From Phoronis australis (Eukaryota; Phoronida; Phoronidae): DNA of 64,000 bases. Numbering within the stretch: position 1 is the first letter of the stretch; each line of letters begins with the position of its first letter. Positions 1-10,900 of the stretch are shown piece by piece. The stretch lies in contig NMRA01000058.1 of NCBI GenBank assembly GCA_002633005.1, positions 1,020,409 through 1,084,408 on the forward strand, given 5' to 3'. Both the position numbers and the translations under genes were made by a program. The notes below the pieces were generated by a model that ran no database searches, was not told the DNA's origin, and worked only from the letters and a program-made list of their open reading frames with translations.

Positions 1-62
1 TAAGCGCCCCCCCGAAACGAACTTCTAAGTGCCCTGGGCGGTTATTACGGCGAATACGGTAT
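1..62 (-). repeat. Cut-off end of a TIR transposon (CCGTATTCGCC family)
   Basis: Reverse-complemented, this segment begins taccgtattcgccg and continues with ataaccgcccagggc. The same order is seen at 31356-31420. The element continues off the window's left edge. Inferred terminal repeat of a non-autonomous DNA element. Confidence 0.6.
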
Positions 63-94
63 ATGTTTGTAGTGTGAAGATAATGGTTATCAAT

Positions 95-420
95 GATTTT
101 CTGATGACTTTGACTGCTGTGACGCCTCCTGGTGGTATTTTTTGTGCCCATAGCTGTTAATTTCACAGCAGGATCTTTATTAAATTTGGCAAGTGCATTT
201 ATATGAAGTTGACAACGCACGACAACGACTTTCAGACTGACCCGAGAAACGCTGTGCCCACTAGTGGCAACTTGATTTTGTCCATTTTTCTCTGATGTTC
301 CTCTACGGATTTTTATGAAATTTGGTAAATATCTTTCTGATGACATTTTCTCATTTTCAAATGGATTCGACATATTTTGTGCCGTCCAGTGGCCATTTTT
401 ATGATATAAATAAACACCTC
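95..420. repeat. Degenerate dispersed repeat (tagtggc family)
   Basis: Carries the phrases tttatgaaatttggtaaat and ccagtggccatttttatg. Close variants recur at 6140-6260, 21720-23010, 28950-29320 and 54200-54320. Its type is unknown; no coding potential is seen. Confidence 0.5.
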
Positions 421-1794
421 TAGAAATACACCCTTTGCGGTGCATTTGTGGACGCATCTCAAGGCTTCGTGAAGCTCAGGTTTAGGTCAGGTAGTCCGGA
501 GAGTGTACTAGTTAGTATGTTGCACGCTCTAGTGGCCTTTTTATTTTTATATGTTACATGGTACTAATCAACCCCTGTAGTCGCGCATACCACTGGCGAT
601 GCAGATAAACGTTTTGCATTGCCCCATTCACAATTCAAAACAGCAAATAAAAAGGTACGACTTTCGAACAGTTAAGCGGGAGCTGTTCCCAAGGAGTGCT
701 GTTACTTATGCTTGTATAAGAACAATAAATCTACAGCGATTCGAACCCATGCACTTTTTTGCTCACGCATTAAATGACTGCTCTACTGACAGAGAATCAG
801 GTGAACAATTACAGAAATAAATTGATCTCCCCAGTGCATTAAACACCGGAAATTTAGCTAAAATTATTTATAGAACAAAGTGGAGCCGAACCAGTTGATG
901 GAGATCAAAATTACCTGTTGGGATGCAGTTGTGTGCTTTGGATATGTGAAGTGGATGCACCATGTTAGTTGAAGCATGATGTTTTCCAATCAAAGCAATG
1001 TATTTTATGACGGTCTTGTACTAGCATCAATGTCTTGGGGGATTTATAAGCATCCAACATCTAATAGCATACAAGACAAGAAGTGTTCTCACTCGATCGT
1101 AATGAAGTTGAACTTAAGTTTCCTTTCTTTCCATTTAATGAAGGGTATCCATGGCAACACATGGCTACTGAAGCCTCTCTGTTGTTGTCGGAAGAATATT
1201 TTTTCATAGTGTCATGGTTCTTGTGCTTCGTAATGTCCTGCATGTGTTAGGTTACTGGTTGACTGCCATAGTCCATTATGACTGATGGCCTGACTTATCT
1301 GGCATGCGGTGTCAGACTAGAAGCAAGAACCTCGCATAAACGCAAGGTCACGCACAAAACTTGGCGAGATATCGCCATGTCTTTTTACAAGAGATAGCAC
1401 ATAATCACACTTTTTAACTTTCCGTCGCAGGATTCTTGTATCTCAAGTCCCATCTCATGCAGCTTGTACTTAGTGCAACTTTTAGTGCAGCGTCCATACA
1501 CACATGTGTTCGATAATGGGTAATGCGGAAATCGTCGCTCTGTGCATGACAATGGACAGTTGATGTGAATACGGAGCTGAAAATTACTAACGCCTTACCC
1601 TACTTTTGCTACCTCACAGCAATTAGAAATTACCCTAGAACACTTAATGTTACCTTACCTTGATAAGATGGAGTAAGTTATCACAAGTGGTTTAATTTGC
1701 ACTATAGTTTTAATAGCATCCACACAGCCTAATCAAACCTACCAACTGAACTCATTTCAGGAATGTTCTAGGGTTAGTCTGTGTATATATTGCA
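421..1794. other. Upstream sequence, nothing recognised
   Basis: Short ORFs only, none with a recognisable domain or splice context. No promoter motif stands out. Confidence 0.5.
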
Positions 1795-2570
1795 GTACAA
1801 GTAAAAACTGATCGTTAATTGGCGAAATTTATTTCGCCCAAGTATGTTGCAATTTTCGTCCGATCATCACGAAATTTACACATAACACGTAGTTCCGGAA
1901 ATACTGGAAGCCTATTGTTTTTCGTCAAAATTGGTTCCAAGATGGCGGCTGTGGCGGCCATTTTGTTTTCATTTTAAGATTTTAAGGCTTCTGGAGGCTA
2001 CAATTTCTTACGTACAAAGCTGATAATCATGACAATTAATGGCCCGGATGTGCACTACATGTATACCGGAAATTGTTTACTTTCGTAGAAAGATGGCGGA
2101 AATATCGGTGATCGCGCATGCTCACCTCGATTTTGGCCTAATAACGTTTTCTCCTGTAGAGGGCGCATTATAGGGCCAATTCCTTCGAAATTTTACGGGT
2201 ATTAGTTTTTTATGACATGCTATTATATCAACCCAAAAAACCGGAAGTTGCTTTCAAGATGGCGTATCTTGTGCATGTTGACCCATTTTCAGTCGTACTT
2301 AGGTGCCATTTAAACGGGAGAAGAAAATGACGTGAAATTTTGCATGTGGATTCTCTAAGGTATATTCTTTCAAATGAACAATTTTTTTCTCAGACTCACC
2401 GTTTTCGAGATATATGACTTTAAATTTCTTAAAAAAGGCAAAATTTCATTTTTTTCGAAAAAATTTACGGAATTATGTGATACTATCAATTTAGATAGTT
2501 TTGAACGGGCTTTCAGAAGATATTTTCCATTTTCCGCTACCACGTCTACTTTTTGAATTATTTAAGATTT
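1795..2570. repeat. Internally repetitive block with CCGGAA and AAGATGGCG pairs
   Basis: Three loosely related units each contain a CCGGAA core followed 15-45 nt later by aAGATGGCG: at 1895/1939, 2066/2090 and 2241/2256. A near-palindrome ggcgaaatttatttcgcc sits near the left edge. It may be a repeat, or a factor-binding cluster (CCGGAAGT is ETS-like, AAGATGGCGGC is YY1-like). It lies about 5 kb upstream of exon 1. Confidence 0.45.
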
Positions 2571-2638
2571 TCTGATAACGCTGTTCCTTTGTTGAGCGCT
2601 CTTGCTGCATTGATGTTGGTTTAGCTTCTATTGAACTA

Positions 2639-2970
2639 GACTGTAGCCTATTTCTTATTGATTTATGACATCTAAGTTCGTCATATGAATGTTGTGATGT
2701 TGTTCATCACTGCCACCACCATCATCATATTCGTCATCATCGTCATCATCTTCGTCATCATCTCCGTCGTTGTCTTTTCCGTTAATTTCGCCAAGTGTCG
2801 CTCAAGACTGTAGCCTTTTTCTTACTGATTTCGGACTTCTACGTTCGTCATGTGTATGTTATTATTACTTCTTTTGTTCATCCTCGCCACCATCGTCGCC
2901 ATATTCGTCATCTTCGTCATCATCGTTATCGTCATCTTTTTGGTTAATTTCGTCAAGTTTCACTCCTCGG
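2639..2970. repeat. Tandem duplication with (TCA/TCG)n microsatellite
   Basis: Two copies of a unit about 167 bp long start at 2639 and 2806, both with gactgtagcct. Each ends in a TCATCG/TCATCT trinucleotide run. The duplicated unit and low complexity explain the serine/isoleucine-rich ORFs here; they are not genes. Confidence 0.75.
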
Positions 2971-3073
2971 AGCACTTTCATTTTGATTGTGCTATGGTTG
3001 GAGTTTGCTTAAATGTGAACACAATAGCCCAGTCCAGCTGCTTGGGCTGCTTGGTCACCTATGTTATCCTTTA

Positions 3074-3581
3074 AAGGGCCTTTCATACTGACGTCGACGC
3101 GTCAATGGTTTGGGGAGTTGCGGTCAGTATGAACGCTTAACTCCGGTCCTGGATCGCAGTAACAACAGCTCCAGTTAACATCGCAGTTAACAGGTGGATT
3201 TAATAGCGCAGTATCTATGCTGCGGTGCAGTATGAACGCTTAACTTCGGTCCAACTGAAGTTATCGCCAGGTGCCACTATTATCATCAACAGTTACAAGG
3301 TAGTACCATCACTAATAGCTGCTTATATTTTGCTCTAATAATAAGCAGTCGATTTAAAAATAAGTTTAATGTCACTGAGCACATGCAAATGTTTCTAAAT
3401 TGAAACATTGAAAAAATCTTAGCGTGCAACGCTACCTTGCGATAACTTCGATGTCGACAGGGGCACCAACCGCTTACTTCGATGTTCATTAATTACCAAA
3501 GCCAGTATGAACGGTCCAGTTAACTGCACTGTTTACGTCGATGCTCCGCTCAGACTGGAGTTAAGTCAATATGAAAGGGCC
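3074..3581. repeat. MITE, about 0.5 kb, Harbinger-like ends
   Basis: Terminal inverted repeats are gggcctttcatactgac (3076-3092) and gtcaatatgaaagggcc (3565-3581), matching at 15 of 17 positions. TTA lies at 3071-3073 and at 3582-3584, a possible 3-bp target duplication of the PIF/Harbinger type. Inside, cagtatgaacg recurs three times. There is no transposase, so it is non-autonomous. Confidence 0.7.
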
Positions 3582-3849
3582 TTACAACACCTCATACCCT
3601 ATGCCATAAAACTATGGCTGCCCAGCCAGAGGACTCTCTATTGTGTTGGCAGGGTAATTGAAACTTGCACTTCAGTTCACAATATTATTGGGGTTTTGGC
3701 TTCAATTTCCACCTGTACTAGGTCCATCATGAATGGAATATCATTGTATATAGTAAGATTTTTCTCACCAGTTTGAATGGAATATCACTGGAATCCAATG
3801 AGATTCTCACTTTCAGGACTATGAGAATTTCTTAAGCTTTTTCATGAGG

Positions 3850-4092
3850 GTTGTTGACCAATAGTTGAAAATAAAACCATTGTCGACTATGGTTGCGATG
3901 GTTTTAAAAATGGTTGACAACGGTCAAACGCATGGTTGACAATGGGTTGTAAAATCATAGTTGAGCATGGTTAAAGCCATGGTCAAGAATGGTCAAGCAC
4001 TGCCAACCATGATTTAAGCATGGTTTGACCATGGTTGGACATGCTTAACCATCCTAAACCATGGTTGACCATGGTCAACCATGGTTGCATTT
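3850..4092. repeat. Self-complementary ATGGTTGACC array
   Basis: About 240 bp of short degenerate units built from ATGGTTGAC and its complement. The stretch 4057-4086 is a perfect 30-bp palindrome centred on ccATGGtc. It could form hairpins or cruciforms. Confidence 0.75.
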
Positions 4093-4099
4093 TACAGGG

Positions 4100-7030
4100 T
4101 TTATGAGATTGGGTAAGCTTAAATTATACTGTGTAGCAATATATTGGTTTATTTAGTAGGTTTCAGGTGACTTGTTGCTGCCCAAGAGACTGGGAGTGTA
4201 TAATGTTTGCTTATGTCTACTGGCACAGTACTGTACAGTGATACAGCCAATGTCACTACAATTTATAAATGAAAAAATAAACAGTAATCATGGGAAACTT
4301 GAACAGTTCCAGTTTGCAAGATAATGTCACACTTGCCAAACAGTATCCTCTGAGACCTCAGAATAGCATTCAGGTTGGACTCATAATAATGCATAATGCG
4401 CGGTGTTCTAATTGGATTTCAGCAGGTGCACATACATTGTTTTTAAGCTCGAAAATCAATTTTTTTTGCGTAGCCTGACATCTGTCGAACCAGTTAAAAG
4501 CTGATCTATTTCGCGATCATCTGACAGGTGACCCTTTTCAACATTACACATTTCGTCAATTCTTCATTCACCATCCTGCTTCCTTTGATTTCAGCATAAG
4601 TGAAACGAGATTGTTGAATTTTGCTTGCTGCTATATCATATTTGACGAGCAACTTTGTTGCATTCGATATAATGTCTTTGGTTGAATCAAGGCGTGTATA
4701 GTATAAATTTAAGTCCATTTAACATGGAAAGCAATTGTTTTCACAACTTAACGTGCATAATCTATAATAAATTGGGAGATTAAAGCTGCAATCTCCCTGC
4801 TCACATGCCACCCAAAGTGTACATTTTGTTTTTGCTTCGCTAGTGTTCCTTCCTTTTTCGTATCTCATGAAAGTTTTCCAAAAAAATGGACAGCCTGCCA
4901 TGAAGTGCCGTCCCTGAGATTCAACTCACTGATAGACCAGTCCCTTTGTCTAGGAGGCAAGATAACCCGTGCCTCATTTTGTAAAGTCTGGCACATTTTC
5001 ATAGGTCATGTCGGAAGTCGTCGAAGTGCATGTCTGTGGAAATATTCTGTATTTCACACCATTCAAAAGTACTAGGACATTGAAAGGGTATCTTCAAGAA
5101 AGGGGATTCTGTTTGGTTCAAAATTAACCCAATGAAATCGTTTTATCCATCTACACTTTCTCGTCTTTGATTGACATGGGGAAGTTGAAGAACTTTACTT
5201 AACCCATCCACTAATATTTTTCCAGATTCTCCCATTGGAGTTGCAGCTCATTGACACAGCAGTGACATTGGAAGGACAAATGCATCCTAGAAAAACTTGT
5301 TTAGAACATATTACAATATAATACAATACAAATAACGTGGAACTCCAATGGTGCGAAAACCATGAGGATACAAAAGTGCTCGACGGACATTCCAGCATTG
5401 TAGGTAAATAAGCGAAATTCAAGTGGTGCTAGTAATATAATCCGGGATAGCCCTATTAAAAATCAGTGATCATCAATGGAATAAACATATGGTTTGGAGG
5501 TGGTATGCCTTTGGGGAACATACTGGTAATGTTTAGTAATGCTAGTTACTTGTATGAACCAGCATGAAATCTCGCCACTTGCGTTCACTGTACTAACAAT
5601 ATACTTACAATGTCTTTGGTCAGTTATTGGTTTTACCAATTTAAAAGACTATCAGAACTATTGACTGCAACTAAGGTAATTCCTCGCTTCTTTAGCACAC
5701 AATATGGCTGACGAGTGAAATTCTGTTTTGTTAATTTTTTCCACAGAAATAAAAATGAAAAATATTCTAGTGCATACTACAATAGCATGGCTTGAACTGT
5801 ATAGATGCCATAAAACAACTTTAGGTAAATTCTCCGTTTTTTTTTTGTATTAAAGTAATAAGCCTTTGAAAAGTGGGAAAAATGAACATTTTGGAAATTA
5901 TTTTTGTGCTAAGTAAGCCTACCATACCCTAGTGGCTCTTGTCACTGCTTTCAGTGAGCAACACATTCCCTGAGGACTTAATCTTGGTGGGCCACTTGTC
6001 GCTAACTGAAACCTGGCCAACAATGTATTTTCCCTGCATAAACCGGAGTCTAGGGCACGTAAACTTCTTAACATTTGTTATGCACCCACACATGAATATA
6101 TGTAGTGGCATGATAGCGGTTGTGCGCTCATTATCTTAAAAAAAATAAATCTGGTTTGATGAAATTGGGCACAAGGATGCAAGATATCACTAGGGTGGTG
6201 CCAATGTTTCTTTTTAAGTGCCCCACCTATCCCCCTGGGACAGAGGCGGAGGTATTTTCATCACATTTTGGGACGACAATGCGCAAAGCACAACTGAGTT
6301 AAATGCTTGACGTATTTCAAGTAAACTGGACATGTGCTGATGTGCACGTAATTTTGCTAAAACTCTATTATTTGCTGGTTGTACTTACTGTCTCGTAAAA
6401 CTGAACATTGATTGATGACTGAATATGTCTGCAGGTACCAGCTCTGTGGCCTCAAGTCTCTGGAGACAGATGCTGATTGTTTTGTTCAGGTGTCACTACT
6501 GCAGTCATTCATCAGCACTGAGACATTAGTGGATTGCAGTGAATGGTATCCAGCTATGATGTTCAGTTATAAGAACAGAATGTGTTGGCAAGATTGACCA
6601 CTAACCCCATTTCTCCATGATTGATAGTGAACACTGTGTATTGCCCTATATCTTGATATGAGCTACTGGAGGTGTTATCTCCTATCTTGGAGTATATTCC
6701 AAGTGTGCTGGTCTTAACTTAATATAATTGCTTTATCATTTCAGGTATAAACTGTCAGATTATTATCACCAGGGCCAGCGAGAGATCAGTGAGGTTTTCT
6801 CTGTGTTTGTTCTGTGCATAATGGAGGGTTGTATACTGAGAAGTACTTCACTCGACTTCAAGAGAGCATCTTGATCGTCCATCATGAGAAATTGCCCAGA
6901 GTGTTCAGCAATCACAGATAGGATTCGCCTTATCAGGCATGGGTTGAGAATTGGCTTTTTCAATATGGTTTTACAATTTATTACCCATTTATGAAGACTG
7001 GTTTCAAATTATGAAAATGCTTGCTTTCAG
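4100..7030. other. Upstream flank of exon 1, no gene recognised
   Basis: AT-rich sequence without a convincing ORF. At 6140-6260 it has a copy of the dispersed tagtggc-family repeat (gggcacaaggatgcaagat). Non-coding first exons and the promoter may lie here; no clear TATA box or CpG-rich zone was picked out. Confidence 0.45.
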
Positions 7031-7067
7031 AAGGTCACCCCAGTGCCTGTGAATATTTGTTGTATAC

Positions 7068-7916
7068 ATGGTGGTTTCTGAAACAACATCATTGGGTGCA
7101 ATGCCAAGGAACACTATTTGCCCACCCTCGGACAAAGATGGTTTTCTTGAACGAGACAGCTCGGTGGATACAAAGTCGCAGTGGAGCGGTGTTGTCAAGC
7201 AGAATTCGTCAAATAAATTTGAGATCAATATCACGGACAATAGCCTGAAACTGTCGCGCCCGTCCACTGCTAACTCCATCTACAGGAAGTCAGCATGGGA
7301 ACGGGCGCAGGAGCAGGCGGAACAGTTGGAGGCAAAGAACAAGACGAAGGTGGTGCCATTCAATAATGAAGAAAGCGATGATGACCTCGTGACCACCAGG
7401 TGTACCTGGAAGATGGTTGGGAACGTTTTTTGCTCCAAGAAGTTCTCTAACATAAAGTTGGAAAGGCTCTACCAACGTTACTTCTTCAAGTTGAATCAGA
7501 GTAACCTGACTGTCCTGATGGCACTGTTGTCGCTCACGTGCATAGTGTTGATCATACTCCATTACGCCGGTGGCTATATGTCGCCAGTAAGTGGTGCCAC
7601 CTATGGAGTATTGTTGACAACATTCATCGTCATGGAGGTGCTGTGCAACCGATCGTCATTCAACCAGCTGCAACTTCATGTGTTCAGTTACATCTTAATC
7701 TTTGCAGTTTGTACCATTAGTTTGGTGTCGTCTTTGGATCAAGTTCCGCACCATGCCTCGGATGGTGTATGGGCCACCATGTTCTGTATCTACATGTGCT
7801 ATACCCTGCTGCCCCTCAGAACCCGAATCAGTGTATTCTGTGGTTGTAGTCTGTCAATCATACAGATATGCACTAGCATTGCCTACAATTTCCAAGAACC
7901 TTTCCTTTGGCGACAG
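7068..7916 (+). CDS. ADCY5/6: Adenylyl cyclase exon 1: N-terminus and membrane spans 1-5
   Basis: 283 codons ending exactly on a codon at CAG|gtgagt. Residues 1-145 are cytoplasmic, with an acidic patch EESDDD (101-106) and the type 5/6 motif [11 protein letters not shown] (130-140). Hydrophobic spans lie near 147-166, 178-193, 202-222, 234-250 and 256-273. An in-frame TGA at 7050-7052 rules out coding further upstream. A plausible acceptor at 7029-7030 (ttgctttcag) would make 7031-7067 the 5' UTR part of this exon. The ATG at 7068 has a poor -3 base (T) but G at +4. The next in-frame ATG, Met12 at 7101, has a purine at -3, so the true start could be either. Vertebrate type 5/6 proteins also carry most of M1 in one large first exon. 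Confidence 0.95.
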
Positions 7917-10900
7917 GTGAGTGTGGTCCATTAAAATTTTCTAAAATTTCTATGAAATCTGTTGAATGGTAAAATTTGTTCAACTTAAAACACACAACAA
8001 TGTAGTGCAGTAGTGATTTTTTTCGCAAATTCATCAATATTAAGCAAAATTTAATTCAGTGTTCAACATGATGTGCGTGTGTGTGACATCGCAAAAAGAA
8101 AACTGCTGTCCTTCGAAATGATAATTAAATTTATTGCAAATTACCTTCAATAATTTATAAAAATAGGTCAAAATACAGAACTTGTGCCGTTGAGTTTATA
8201 CTCTGGCTGAGGCATCCAGCTGGCTGATTTTCAAAATACAGTTATGACTTGTGTTGTGAGAAAACAGCATGGGCCAAGATTGTATTTGCATGTGGCTAGG
8301 ATTTGCGTTCATCTCACCATAAAACTTGCACTAAAATGAAGAACATATAACTTCCCAAAAGATGTTTTAAAGTGTTTAAAACCACCATTTACCTTGTTTT
8401 GACAAGTGACTACATTGTCCGCATCATTAAACCTTCCTGCAACAACAACGCCATATCACAACCATGAATTAAATATCCCAAAGTGAAAGAAAAACGAAAG
8501 TTTCTCAGCTCCGGACATGGGGGTGACGTACATTGGTACCCAGCGGCAGTGTGCCTTGTTTACCAGCATGTAAGTTTCTTGTACAAACTTGTACCGTACC
8601 TGTGCTTCTCTAATGTCCCGCAGGAAAGTGAAAAGAGCCACAACATGCTCAAATACTGAACAAATGCAACGCCCCGCCATTCTGATTTATATCATAAAGC
8701 ACAGGAAAATATCTGCCGATTTTTTACACTAAAAACGACGGAGGATGAGTAATGCTATGATTGGTTGTCCCAGTTCTCCGTAGAATGTATCGACTAATTA
8801 ATGCTCGTAACTTGGGATCATCTAATTAACAAATGTATCAGATATTTTTGCAGGTGTTCTAATTTGACAGCTGATTGACTCTGGTGGGGTTGTTTCATTG
8901 CGGCGCATTTTAAGACAAACATATTTTAGTTAGTGTCACATGCGTACACTCTGTTTTACCAACTGATACTGTTATTTTAACAAACGCAAGTTGCTCCTTA
9001 AATGGGCCCACAACTATAGACGATAATCCAAAATTAGATTGGGCCATGTGGGCACAAGGATAAACCATAATCCAAAGTTATAATGGTTCATGTGTCAACT
9101 CTAGTATAGATGGTAATCCAAAGTTGTAATGACAAAATGCAAACACAGGTATAGATGATAATCCAAAGTTGTAATGGTCCATGTTGTCTCAAGCATAGAC
9201 GATAATCCAATATTATGCGAGTTGCAGAATGTATGACCTTTGAAGCATTCATTTAAAAAGCAGTTTTATGTTCTACTTTTTGTGCAGGGAGCACACTTTG
9301 CTGCCATTATCGCATAACAATTTGCTGTTCTACAACTTTAAATTCATTTCAGCACGATATTTTAAGTTTCCCAGTGATAGTCGTCTCAACAAAAGACGAA
9401 CTCATTCAATATGAACAGGTGTACAAAACTTTCTCTTTCGAATTAAGATTTTTGGAAAGATTGGAATTTATATACCGTTGTGAGGTTAAAGCAACCAAGT
9501 CTGTCAAGAGTTAGGGAGCGATGCTGATAACATCTTCCCTTTAAGCAGCACTTGTGAGGCTAGCTGTAGCTTACATTAGATCCCTCTTTGTAACCAAGCC
9601 AACTACGTCAATATCTCTACAGGTTGTGCACTCTGTTGCAGTGGCATAGTTATTTACCAGGAAATCACACCCAGTTCATTTCCCCATAATTCGTGCCTTA
9701 ACTGTAGGTGAAATGCTGAGTGAGGTTTATAACCACATGGGAGGGTATTAAGAAGTATTTATCTGAAAAGCAATGGGGTAAATTAAAGTAATACTACTGG
9801 GAACGGAAGCTTTCACATGAAGGCAGGTAGCAGTGTCTTTCCTTTGTGGCAAGACATGGACAACCTGCCTGACCCACACGTTGATTGTTATGTGCAGTGC
9901 CACCACCACGTAAATTTGTTTTTTGCAACTCCACCAAAATTTAAAAAAACACCCCGTACACAACTGAGCAGATGGTTTTGCTGCCACTGTGTGCAGTAAT
10001 TGAGAAGTATGCTTTATCTATTCAAGTGCTTAATTAAGTGATTACTGCACTCCTCTAGTGTAACTGAACGACTATAAATACTCTTAAAACAATGTTTTTT
10101 TATTCTGGCAATTATTTTATGCTGTTGGAATATCATGATATTTGTCTTATACTGCATCATTAATTCTTAAGTTTGGCTGTGTAAAAATGGACAAATTTGG
10201 CTGACTTCGGAACGTCGTATCTCAGAAATGGCTGATCAGATTCATATGGAACGTTCAGATGCTATGCTTTTCGCACACCTCTTAAAAACATTGTTAGAAA
10301 TTGTATTTAAATTATTCCACTTTTGCCTGAAGGGCTGTCAACAATATGACTTATGATTTTTATGAAAAATCTTTAAAATTGCATGAAACACAATGATAAT
10401 TGAGTAAACTGTAACAGTGTTTTTGATATCTCAACTTGAAGATTTAAATTTCAAATAAAATTTGATCATGTTTTTGATGCAGATATTTTGCTATCAATGT
10501 ACCTTTATTTTTTGTCAAATCATGGTCATGTGACCCAAATGTCAAAAGTCATATTCAACAGGCTTTCTGCTTTCAGAAAATGTATACTTTTACTGAATTA
10601 AAATCTACACTTTCCTAGATATTTTTCGAGAAGGCCCTACATTATCATATGTGTCATTGACTGTTCATTGCACAACGTGGGGAACAACTTTCTCAACCAT
10701 CCATACGTCACACAATTACTGATGTTCAGGTGTAATACCTATAGAAAGGTAGTTTTGGATGACTAAGGTTAAGTTGAGGCGTCTTCGGGTGCCAGTTGAT
10801 GTAACTATTGATCTTGTAATCATTTTCTAGTCGACAGCTATAAAGTCAAGATTTGACCTGTTTGTCGGCATTTGTGACACAATTGAAAACTTAGTATGGA

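Noticed and set aside
2770-3074. Serine- and isoleucine-rich ORFs
   Set aside because: Products of the TCA/TCG trinucleotide run in a tandem duplication.
7004-7562. Minus-strand ORFs opposite cyclase exon 1
   Set aside because: Shadows of the strongly supported coding exon on the + strand.
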